DNA of 64,000 nucleotides from Siphlonurus alternatus (lineage: Eukaryota > Arthropoda > Insecta > Ephemeroptera > Siphlonuridae). Under the pieces are notes generated by a model. It saw only the letters and a program-made list of their open reading frames with translations, had not been told where the DNA came from and did no database searches. The DNA lies in assembly GCA_949825025.1 (NCBI GenBank), contig OX463778.1, forward strand, positions 46,214,829 through 46,278,828. The letters are read 5' to 3'. The position numbers were made by a program, and so were the translations under genes. Positions 32,301-43,514 of the stretch are shown here, piece after piece (within the stretch, counting starts at the first letter, position 1; each line of letters begins with the position of its first letter).

Positions 32301-33292
32301 AGGTTAAAAATGTTGCAATATTTTTTTTTTTACGCACAACGAGAGAAATTATTACTATATAAAAAGTTAAGTTTACTTTATATCTCATTACGGCAACAGA
32401 GCTGGGGCATAAATAATTGATGTGAAGCTTATTAGCTGGTAGGAGTGCCACCGCTCGATGTGTGCCTGCCGAGATCTCGGTGCCTGCTGGAAGAGGTGGC
32501 GGTGCTTGCTGCTGCTGCTGGTGGCAGTGCGCCGAGGAGAAAAGTAGTGAGTCCCTCGCGGCCCCGATTCAGCCCTTAGTACATACTGCGCAATCCCTGC
32601 AGGGGTGCAAATCCTAGTACCGAACAAGCAACCTATAACATAAGTTTCAATGTTAAAAAAAATATGGTTATAGCAATAAACAGTCTGAAGATATGAAGTA
32701 GGGTATTTTGTGTCATTTGTTTATGAGAGTAATATAAGAAATTCTAAATCTCATATGATAATATTAATAATATATTTTATTTTATATTTGTCATAAAAAT
32801 ATTTCATATTTTATATTTATAAACATATTTTATTAATTGCTTATCAAGTTAAATAAATTTTTATAATAATTGTATTATCTTAATGTAAGAAGGGAATTAA
32901 AAATATAAAATGTAGTTATATTTTTTTATATACAATGCACTCTTGCACTGCATTTTAATAAACAAAATTAACAGTAGCCTGATTGAAAAACATTTATAAA
33001 TTAAGTAGTATACCAACCGAATAAGAAAATTCAATCACCTATTTATTAATATTATTATTTGAAATACACGCGTATATGTAATTATTAATTTAATGTTAAT
33101 GTTTTACTTAAGTATGTGATTCAATGAACCAGTAAAGTCAGTGAGCTACAAAATTTTAGCATTCACTTAACAAATGTTTTATAATATAACCTAGCTATAT
33201 ATATATAACCCATTTTAACTCATAATTCATTTTTAACCCACAATCCGACTTTACTTTTGTATCAGATTTATAATTTTTTCAAATCAAACCCT

Positions 33293-33670
33293 GTTGGGTA
33301 CTTCTACTTACTAATTACATAATTGCATACTACTTTGAAACCCCGAACCTTCCGAAAATCTAACTTTAAGAGCGTTTCGCGGTCTCTTCCGTAATAGGGG
33401 CGGCCACGACCATGTAATCCATCCTGGCATTTGCCTGTGACTGAGGGAAACGTGGAAACATCAGCCAGGATGGACGCTACAGCTTTTGTCAATGAACTGG
33501 AAGTGCAATGGTTCAAAGCCAGGGGAACCACATAGTGGAAAAGCGCAACGATTTACCCCTGGGTGAGAAACATGGTTTTTGTTGAAAATGGTCACCCATC
33601 CAACTACTAACCACGCTCGGCGTTGCTTGACTTCGGTGATCTGACGAGACTCGGTCAAGCGTGCTGCGTG
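33293..33670 (-). mobile_element. 5S-rRNA-derived SINE (SINE3-type), near full length
   Basis: Read on the minus strand from 33670, the head is 5S-rRNA-like: GAGTCTCGTCAGATCACCG, GTCAAGCAACGCCGAGCG, GTGGTTAGTAGTTGGATGG and GTGACC (C-box GGATGGGTGACC at 33601-33590). These are the A-box, intermediate and C-box parts of the RNA polymerase III internal promoter of 5S genes. A unique body of about 290 bp follows, ending in CTTCTACTT-like sequence. A related copy, split in two, lies at 6231-6430 plus 8381-8525. It is non-autonomous and would depend on a LINE partner. Confidence 0.85.
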
Positions 33671-36078
33671 ATTTATAAATGTAATTATGTTAAAAAGTAT
33701 TTAACATGCAGGTTTCACAGCTTTCACTCCATATTAATATATTGATGTCCGAAAGTTGAAGTCTGCTAAATAAGGAAACTACTTATCACTTTTACAATTT
33801 AATTTAACACTATAATATTTCTCATAAAATTGAAACTCACATTTTGCTACTTTGTGACGTATTTGGCAGAAATGCGTATGTACAGAGATTTATCTTTGTT
33901 ATGATGTTGTTCATGTTTGCGTGAAATTCAGTAGAAGAAAATTAAATTTTTTGTTGAAAAGTTGACAGTTTGAAAAAAAGATATTGTCACAAAATTTGAA
34001 ATATATATTTAAGTTTTTTCTTAAAAATTCAAGTTCCATTGTTTGATTTCTTATTTGATTTTTATTATTATTTTGGTCCATCAGCGCTAGAATTATAAAA
34101 ATCTTTTACACAGGAGGTATAAAAAGAAATTGACCTCTAATTTTGTCATAAAATTATCAAATTGCTATTATTGTTATATTTAATAATGTTATGACTTAAA
34201 TAGCTGCTGCCTATAATTTCTATTATGCCTATTGCTGATTAAATTTATACAGTTCTCAATATTACAGAACTAATTCTGTAAGTTTTGTGAAGACTAAATA
34301 TAAAGTATCAAATTTAGTATAAATAATAGAAACACATAATGCATATTATATAAAAAATCATTAAGTGAAATAATAATAATATATAACCATTATAACCATT
34401 ACTTAAACATTGTGTTTGGTACTAACTTGTAAGTTAAGCTATCTCTAAAATTAAATTACAAATTTATTTTTTTATATAAAATATAAGAAATCAATTACAA
34501 AATTCTTAAACTAATGCATAACTATATTTAACAAATTATTAAAATGAAATGATGCGAGCAGGAAACTTGTCCAAAAATTTAAATGGCTTCGTAAAATAGC
34601 ATTGGAAAACTTCGATTTACATCTCAAATGTACAATATATACGCAAGTTTCGATCTTTTAAAAATACAGAACAATTTATATTTTATCTTACTTATAAATA
34701 TTACTTTATTTTATGGATTCTTTTAATTATAATTTCTTTCTCGTGATGAAGAACGAGGACTGATAAGAGTTCGGTAAATTGATGTCTTTTACGTTACTTT
34801 TGCTAGCTGGAAGTTTTTTTTTTCTTCTCTTTTAAAGAGCAGGTTATTAACGCCCTACTGATTTGCAGCATTGGATAAAATAAAACACGATAATATAGTT
34901 TTTTTTATGTCTATATTTCAGATAATATTCAAAGCACACCAAATACCATATATCATTTTTGTGTGACAAGAATACTGTGTGAAATTGTAGCCAACAGTAA
35001 TAACGTACATTTGTGCTATAATAAACACATGATATACATGGTTTCGGATACATCATGATTAATGTTAAAATATTTAAAACTTACTCAGTGACTTATCTAT
35101 TAAAATATGCAGATATAACAAAATATAAAATATGATCGAATCTGAAAAGTTATTAAGTTATATTATTGGGTTTAAAGTTTAAAGTCAAAGAATAACTTTA
35201 GAGTGATCTTAAAGATATGCCTCGTACAGAATTAGCAGAATACAGTATTTATATTCTTTTTATTGACGGGGTATTAAAAATCCTTTACACGTTAAAGATA
35301 TAAAATTCTATTTTATTTTGAATTAAAATTTATAGCATAAATGTTGTACTATGATTCCTTTTAAAGTGTATAATATATTGCAGATATATCTTATATGGTG
35401 AAATTAAATAACTGTTAAAACTTTACTTATATTGTTAGATATTACTGGATTTTACTGAAATTTTGAGTTCCAGAATGTTATAGATAACTCAAATTAACAC
35501 TACTTAGCAACTTTCCAGGAAGATTCTGACTTTTTTTGCTGTGTGTGTATTATTTTATAAGTACCTTGCAAAGTCTGAAGATTATATTCTTCAATTTGTA
35601 CTGCTCATACTTATAATCTCATTTAATTATATTCAACTACGTGGACTAACAAAATGTAGAAAATTATAATTATTTATTGTATTTACCTTTATGTTGGCTG
35701 AAATTATATGTATAATTATATAGATAAATGAATAAGTGTGTTTGAATGAGAATGTTAATATGGCTAATACGCCCATGTACATGCAGCAAAGTCTGTTCAT
35801 TGGTGCAGATTCGCATACCACTACTATAACCCTTGATATTTATCTCCTAGAAAATACGCAAAAATTACAGAGAGTGGTTCGGTAGCAGATAGAACTTTAC
35901 CATATTTTCATGGTAGTAAATTAGATATACTTTCTGACTTTCATATACTTTAGAACACGGATCTATAAAATATTAAATAAAAATGTATTAAATTCTACCT
36001 CTCATCAGCTGAAGAGACATCGTGGGAGGGAGAAGGGAGATTCTGGTAACACCTGAGGCCTATCTCAAAGTTTCACAT

Positions 36079-36147
36079 GCCCCACGCCCCTCGCCCACCC
36101 ACCCATCCGCCCCCGCCCACCAGCCCGCCCGCCCGCCCGGCCAGCCA
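36079..36147 (-). promoter_or_regulatory. C/G-tract island with G-quadruplex potential
   Basis: The plus strand has repeated CCC runs. On the minus strand these give GGGCGGGCGGGCGGG plus further GGG tracts, a canonical four-tract quadruplex pattern and GC-box-like sites. It sits in intron A inside an otherwise AT-rich stretch. A regulatory role is inference. Confidence 0.45.
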
Positions 36148-37878
36148 GCAATCCATCTTGCACCTCCGACAGATTTATACGCAGCGGGTCGGCGCAATCA
36201 GTGTCAAGCAACCTCCCTCAAACAGTACGCTGGACCAAACCCTGTACAGCTGACACATGACCTTGCTACGAATCTATCCAATAGAAGAGTGTGTATAATT
36301 ATGCTGTTGTCTTATTCTTATACTTTATATTTTGACAAATCAGATGCTGAAATCCTGATTTTCCCTCTGCTCGAGCTTTAGCAATTTGAGCCTTGTAAAA
36401 CATAACATGTAATGTGTAGAATTATAATGAAAAAAAATCCTATTAAATTTGTAACATATTACTAATTATTTCAAATTAAAAATCAGTTTTATTTTTTCAA
36501 AATTACCTGGAGAGTTTGTCAGTATATTTTGATATAGTTTATTATGAAATAATAAGAGATAATATTAGTAAATACAAACAATTCGTTTAATAATGTTCAT
36601 GAAAAATATTAGTTTCTAAATTAAAATTTGTGTAATTTTTATGCATTAAAAGTAATGTAAATATATAATGCAAACATGGTAGAGTGATTTAAATTCAACC
36701 ATATAATACAACCGTACGCTGTAAAGTAATTATAATAATTATAATTAATATATAAATTTTAAGTATCATATTGTACGATTTATCGGCTTTTAGTTTTCAA
36801 TTTCCTTGCCTTAAAAAAAATGTAAGTTATAAGTATAAAGTCTCACGTAAATTAATTAATGCATTCAATGTAAAATTGCGAGGATTTATCAGCAATGAGC
36901 CTAATTTACAAGGCATGAGTTTAGCAGGCCACCATGCTGGTAAAAAGTTTTATAAACTATATATGTGTATACATTCTACATGCAGTAAAAAAATAATAAA
37001 ATAAAGAGAGAGACTAAAAAAGTAAGGGGAGTAAAAAAATTAAATTTGCAAACTTCTGCTAACATCAGAAATTTTAATTATCTTTTTTTCTTTCAACATT
37101 TTTACACTACTATGCAATCATAACAAAGGTGAAATTTTTTGTGTAAAAAAATTAATGGTTTGGAAATGTTTGAAATTTTATTTATCATTTGTACTAAATA
37201 TATTCAAGAGTAGAGATCTATATCAATAATGTTACTCAGGCAAGGCAATGTGCTGTTTAGAAAAACAAAAGTGATCAAAGAACGAACAAACGAACAAAGG
37301 CAGCAGCAACTGTAAGAGTAAGCCTATGATTGTATTTTTAATATTGCATGGTTTATCACTGACATGTACAAAAAATTATAGGAAATTTAATAGAACATTA
37401 TTTTTTTCTCGTTTTTTGAACTCTTTGATGTTTTTATTTTTTACCACATGGATATAAAAAAGAAAGTAACGAACTTACTCTTAAAATAAACATTATATAC
37501 AATATTATAAATAAGTATAATATAAATTATAACATTGAATAAAAAGCTAATGAATTTAAAGTTTTTAATATAGGCACACTGCGAAGAAAAATTTGAATGT
37601 AATCTAATTTAATCTAAGGTAATAAAATTGAAGGGTAACCTAAATTTAGAAAAAAAAACAGTCTTATTTAAATAACATTATATAAATATTATGTTTTGTG
37701 TGTATATAACATTAAATAATTTACATGAAAAAAGTATCAATCTTTGGAAACAGTAAATTTAAGGTATTATTTATTTCAATTAAACTTAACTGATATTGTT
37801 ATATTTATATCAACCGAATGAAAAATACCAAGAGTTAAAATTGTTAAAAAACTACTATAAATTGTTATAAATTATTAT

Positions 37879-38208
37879 AATGAAGTACCGACCTCAAAAT
37901 TTTTTATTGCAGAAATGGATAGAGGATGAAAAAATATGCTACTCTGAATTGTTCATATTTTTTTGAGACCCGGAACTATTTTTAAAAAATTATAGAAAGT
38001 CCGTTTTATGACGTCACGGGCGTTAATGTCCTATCCTTTTCTTAAGGAGAGACGCCTCATGACGTCATAAAAAGGACTTTCAATAATTTTTTAAAAATAC
38101 TTCTCGGTCTCAGAAAAATCTGAAAAAATTCAGAGTATACATAGCATATTTTTACACCCTCTATCTATATATTTCTGCAATAAAAATTTTTGAAGTCGGT
38201 ACTCCATT
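37879..38208. mobile_element. 330-bp palindromic MITE
   Basis: Two arms of about 150 bp are inverted complements: AATGAAGTACCGACCTC at the left against GAAGTCGGTACTCCATT at the right, with matching internal TTTTATTGCAGAAAT, ATATGCTA and TTTTTAAAAAATTAT blocks. Each arm contains TGACGTCA, the cAMP-response-element core (at about 38009 and 38058). There is no coding capacity. The target duplication is unclear. Confidence 0.75.
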
Positions 38209-38662
38209 GTAGTTCCATTACTGTTTTTTCTAGCTTATATATAATATATAATACAAGGCAATTACTTAGATACTAAATTACATTTGCGTTAGATAAAAAT
38301 CTATGTTAGCGTGTATGCAAATTACTTTACATGTATCCAGATACGTCCGTTTTGTTTGAGCTTACCGTTTTACTGTATTTACCTAGCAAGAGGATGATAA
38401 CACTGATGGACTACTGGAGAGTTCTTATACCGCTTGGGCTTTACTCGGAGCTTGTAAGCTTGATATTCAGTTTGTGAGCCTTCCTTTTGCTCGGATATAT
38501 TACGCAGATTTCACATGTGAACTGCATGGGGGAGTTTGCCATGTAGGCCTCCTCATATATTCCTCTTCGTGTTCACTCGTGATGTAAATAACGTACTGCT
38601 GCTCCTGCCTACAAGGGCTCAAATCTTCTATACACCTCTTCTTTGCACAATTGCAAATATTC

Positions 38663-38665
<3 letters not shown>

Positions 38666-38706
<41 letters not shown>
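38666..38706. repeat. (CT)n microsatellite
   Basis: About 41 bp pure CT, continuing imperfectly to about 38750. Confidence 0.9.
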
Positions 38707-38714
<8 letters not shown>

Positions 38715-38820
38715 TTCTCCTTCCTTCCCTCCCTCTCTCTCTCTTTCTCGTTAAGTGTACCTGTAATTTTAATTGTAGCAGAACATATAAAAACAAAAAA
38801 ATATTTTTATCTGTAAGATA

Positions 38821-38852
<32 letters not shown>

Positions 38853-40698
38853 AAGGAGCGTATACATATATAATACAGAATTAAACATATTGAAAATTGA
38901 ATTAAAAATAATTTTGCAGGTATTAAAGCTAAATAAAACTCAATGCTATACAGATATATTATTATACTGCACGTTATATGCACGATCAATAACCAAAGAC
39001 TCATAAATAAGACAATTTGAAGGTAAATAGAGAGTAAAATTTCTACAAACCTTAAAAAAAGCAGGTATCTAAAAAAAAATTTCTTTACTTTTTTTACGAA
39101 AAGTATATAATGATGATTTTGCATTTTTATTGGTAAAATGCAGCTTCATGTAAAAATCATAATTAATTTTTTGTCTCTCACATATTGCACTCCTGCTTGA
39201 ATTCTGAATATATCCTAGTAATGAGATACGACAAAATAGCACGTGTGCCTGATTTTTCGCTTGTCTAAATTTTGCATGTGACATTTATGAAGGTTCAGTA
39301 ATTTTCACGGCATAATTACTGCAGAGCTGCATTTATTTTATATCACTCTCCTATGCAGAGAGTTTATTATAACTGAATAACAGACTGATGCATGTAATAA
39401 TTTTTTGTGAGCTTTTTGTGATGACAGTGTTTCCGTTGTTATCGAGTGTCATTAAAAAGAAACAAAAAAACATAAGCATGTCACATTGTTAGTGTTATTA
39501 TAAATAATTCTGTGACATTTGATTTTAAATTGCTCTGAAAATAACTTCATATACAATTTCTTACATTCACCTTTTTTTATTTTGTTCTATTATAATACAT
39601 AAAATATTATAATCTATTCTGTGGTGTGCGTTATAAAATAAAATGTTATTCAAGGCTGAGAGAATGAAAATGAGAGAGAGAGGGAGAAGAGGAGTGAGGG
39701 AGAAAAGTCAAAAAGTAACAATGTGTTTTTGAATAGTACTTGTTGTCATAAGCAGCAGTCTGAGCGCAATTTTCTTTTGCTGCTTCACGAGGCTTGACGA
39801 GACACAAGCGAGTAAAAGTGCGGGTGGAGTTGTTGGGAAAGAGTGAAAAGAAGGGGGAAAGGAAGAGGGGGGTGGGGGAGTAGCGACGTGGAAACGGGCA
39901 GAGATTTTGTTCCGGCACGTTGAGCACCTCTTGCCGCCGCCGCCATCGTGTCTAAAAAGAGGGCAAACCTAATTCTGTAGTACGGGGGTGGTAGTGGCAC
40001 CCCCCAAGCCGTTTGTCTGCTTTCGCCACAGTCAGTCAATGTTACTCGAATGCGCTCTGCCCCGCTAGTTATGTTCCTTTTTTTTTTTTTTTTTTTTCGT
40101 AAAAACAGAGGAAACAATGTTCAGTGCACTCACATGAAGAGACAGAGAGACTCCTCGAACACAATACTTCTCAAGCTGGGTGCTTTTAGTTGACAAGTGC
40201 ATGCTTCTATATTGAAACAGCTCTTCAACAATCTATGACTTGTCGTTCTCGTTAACTAAATACTTAAATAGGTGACAATGTGTGTCTTCAAAGTAACTTT
40301 GCAGCTATTCTGAATTGCTATTGTTATTATTTATTTTGCAGAATACAGGATAAATATTTATTATTTAATGAATATTTATTTAACCTAGCTATTAAAAAAT
40401 AATGGTTTACTAACCATGTTTAACTACTACGCTAATATATGAAGTAAATATATATATATAAAAAATAATTATTATATATTTTTTAACAATTTTATTGCAT
40501 AGGATGAACAAAGGACATATAGAAATATCGTTGAAAACAGATTTGCATACACTGAAGTTTACAACGATGCTAACGTACAATTATATTCTGTAGTCAATTA
40601 CATTATAAAATAATAAGATCAACATTTTTCATTTTTCTGGTAGAGTTCCAATAATTTATCTTTTATATTGTCCACTCTTGTTATTATTTTTTTCTGCT

Positions 40699-40700
40699 AT

Positions 40701-40731
<31 letters not shown>

Positions 40732-40735
40732 TTAT
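40699..40735. repeat. (TTTA)n microsatellite
   Basis: About nine units of TTTA in intron A. Confidence 0.8.
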
Positions 40736-41939
40736 GTTGTATAAAAAGAATATTTTATTCAATTTACTACACTAAAGCATTGAAACTATTTTTTTTTTTT
40801 TATTATTGTTATACGTATATCATGTTTGGAAAGAATGCGTGTGAATCAAAATTTAAAAACAGATGCTTTTGTTTAAATTCTGTATGTGCTAAAATAATAT
40901 TTATGTTACTGCATTGTGCTTGAGCTAAATTACATGCTGACTGTCAGTACAATCTGATTAATGTTCATGTAAATGTATTCTTGAAAAGCACGTTTGCCTC
41001 TGACATTTGCTTCTCACTAACAATGGGAGTTTCTACTAGACGTACCGTAAAATCATTTTATTATTTTAATTTATCTAATTTTAAATTACATTTTGACTTA
41101 ATTTTTTTACACGTTTTTTGTGTAGGAGAGGTATAAAAATGATTATTTTTAAAAATACACGCCAAAAAATATTTACGCTTGATTTTCCTTTTTTTTTTTT
41201 TTTTTTTTTTATTTGAGTTTATTTGAGAATAGAGAATAACTGTAAAAGTTATCATTTGTTTCCATTTGAATTTTTTTTAACAAAACAATAATATTTACAG
41301 TTATACACCAACGGGTGTTTTCTATTAACAATGTTGAAATGTTCTTTTATTTATGAATTTAATTCCGAAAATGCTGAAGGTTTCATTCGGACTAAACATG
41401 AAGTTTTGAGTACTTTTTATGAATTGATTTGATCTCTAAATAAAAAATCTCTCTTCTGCACTATTTAATAGAGCAGTATGATGTTTATATGAACAGAAAT
41501 GAGAAAAAAATCATAACATAACAAACAATGACATACTTTTTTTAATTAAATAGTTAAGTTACAACACTTTTCAATATGTAGACCGAGCACAATTTAGCAG
41601 AGTTTTCTGTGAGATCAGCTAGTCCAAATCGTATAGACTACAGATCCCAAAGAATTCTATATGAAACTCTCTCTTACCTAAAATACCTGCATATCAATAC
41701 CCAACCAACAATTATTTTACTTCGTTGACGGCAGATTACAAACGTTATATCATCTTATACTGAGTGAGTTTAAGCTCATCACCTGGAAATATACCTGGAT
41801 AATGGATATCTATATAATATATAAATATAATATGATATATACAACTAGTTCATTGTTAGCTATCGATTGATAGCTAGAGTAATTTGTTGTAGAGTTTACA
41901 TCAAGTTCTTTGCACTGACGTTTTGTTCTTTGGTTTCAG

Positions 41940-42076
41940 TGACGTGGCGGAGGGCATCCCCGTGGATAACCAACACTTCGTCCTTCTTTTTTTCTGCACG
42001 CAACTGTTCTTGCGTGAGCTGATCAAGTGCCGCCGCCTTGTGCAGGTCGTACCCATGGACATGTCTGGATACTACG
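41940..42076 (+). CDS. R7BP homologue, second visible coding exon
   Basis: The acceptor TTTGGTTTCAG precedes 41940, and the donor GTCAGT follows 42076. The first base completes the split codon from 29348-29349 (AG+T, Ser). The frame reads DVAEGIPVDNQHFVLLFFC, then TQLFLRELIKCRRLVQVVPM and DMSGYY. The hydrophobic helix with alternating Leu/Phe and a Lys-Cys-Arg-Arg end corresponds to the second amphipathic helix of R7BP proteins, which share a distant fold relation with syntaxin-like helical bundles. It ends with one base of a codon (G), completed by AA at 52506-52507. Confidence 0.9.
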
Positions 42077-43145
42077 GTCAGTCCAACACACGAAATCTTT
42101 CATTGGATGTCAAAATTAGCAATAATATGAATTATGCATATAATAATTACAAGTATTGCAATATGTATTTATTTTGTAAGACTACAAACCACTTTTTGTT
42201 TCTGTCAAGTGAGATCATTGTTAGTGTTAAGTTTGATCAAAATTTTATTTTAAGAGAATCAAGATTAAAATTTTAGTTAACTACACTATTAATGAGGATA
42301 CTGAAACTGTTTTACTATTACTTGAAATCTATTTTGTATGAACATACGTTAGAATTAGATTTTGAAATTTTTATGACTTGCAATAGCATAGTGCATGGAC
42401 ATTTGTCAAAAGGAACTAATAGTTTACCTGGAGTTAGACACCAGTTTTGACCCAAAATAAACTCCGAGGTTCTGAACATTTCAGCAAGTAGAATTCTAAT
42501 GAAAATAAATGCAGTACCACGGTACTTTGCTGTTGTGCCAAATATAACACGATGCAAAATTTTACTTGCTGCACTTTTATCTATCTATATTTATTGAACT
42601 TGCTACCTTTTGTGAATGCAATAATGAGGATTAAGCAGTTTAAAAACTGTATAATTAATCAGATAAAGCCAATATATTATTACAGCACTTGATCGCAAAA
42701 TTGCAAATTTCTGTTAACTGGTTTTCAAATTTGAAGCTTACTGTCTCATATAATCATTGCTTTTTCACATGATGTTTATAATTGACACGTGCAAACAAGC
42801 TTACAAACAATTGTCAGTAAAGGTCATTTTCTTAGCAAACTTCACTGATACTGACCTGTAATGAAAATGGTTTATAATCTTGTTTGGACTGACGGGCTTA
42901 CACAACTTCAATCCTCTAGCTGACAAATTACACTAAAAACATGACACGATAAATATTAGCGATTTCTTATTTTCTATAACTACTTTTCATTCAGTCACAA
43001 AAGACGGCTGGCTATCATATGTTATGCAAAATGCATTACAAGACAGACAAACTTGTGCAAAGTGCTAAAACCAATTTAACTATTTAAAAAATAATAAAGT
43101 ATCTTGCGCTCAACCATAAAAAATGCATTATTATTATTTTTTTAA

Positions 43146-43514
43146 GGTAGAGATAACACGGATCAGCTGACCTAATGCTAAAAAAATCCCATTCATGAAA
43201 AATTTAAAATGTTCTCCTCTACATCCCCTATCAGTAATTCAGTAGCTAAAGTATCAGGTATACAAAAACGAGCTAGTTTTCGAGTTATTAATTTTTAAAG
43301 TTGACTTATTTATCATGGAAGTTCCATTTCTCCATGTTAAATTAGTCAACTTTAAAAATTCATAACTCGAAAACTAGCTCGTTTTTGTATACCTGATATT
43401 TTATCTACTGATAGGTGATAGGGGATGTAGAGGAGAACATATTAATTTTTTTCCATTATTTTCATGAATGGGATTTCTTTAGTATTGGGTCAGCTGATCC
43501 GTGTTATCTCTACC
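43146..43514. mobile_element. 369-bp palindromic MITE with TTAA target sites
   Basis: The element starts GGTAGAGATAACACGGATCA and ends with its complement, TGATCCGTGTTATCTCTACC. The arms stay complementary for about 170 bp towards the centre, with small indels. TTAA flanks both ends (43142-43145 and 43515-43518). TTAA duplications are known for piggyBac and Kolobok elements; which one is not decidable here. Confidence 0.8.

Larger units (their letters stand above)
29350..41939 (+). other. R7BP intron A (12.6 kb)
   Basis: GT...AG intron with no second gene confirmed. It has GC-rich islands at 30270-30500, 32390-32630, 36015-36260 and 39640-40130, a 5S-SINE at 33293-33670, a palindromic MITE at 37879-38208, a (CT)n tract at 38666-38706 and a (TTTA)n tract at about 40699-40735. 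The remainder is AT-rich. Confidence 0.7.
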
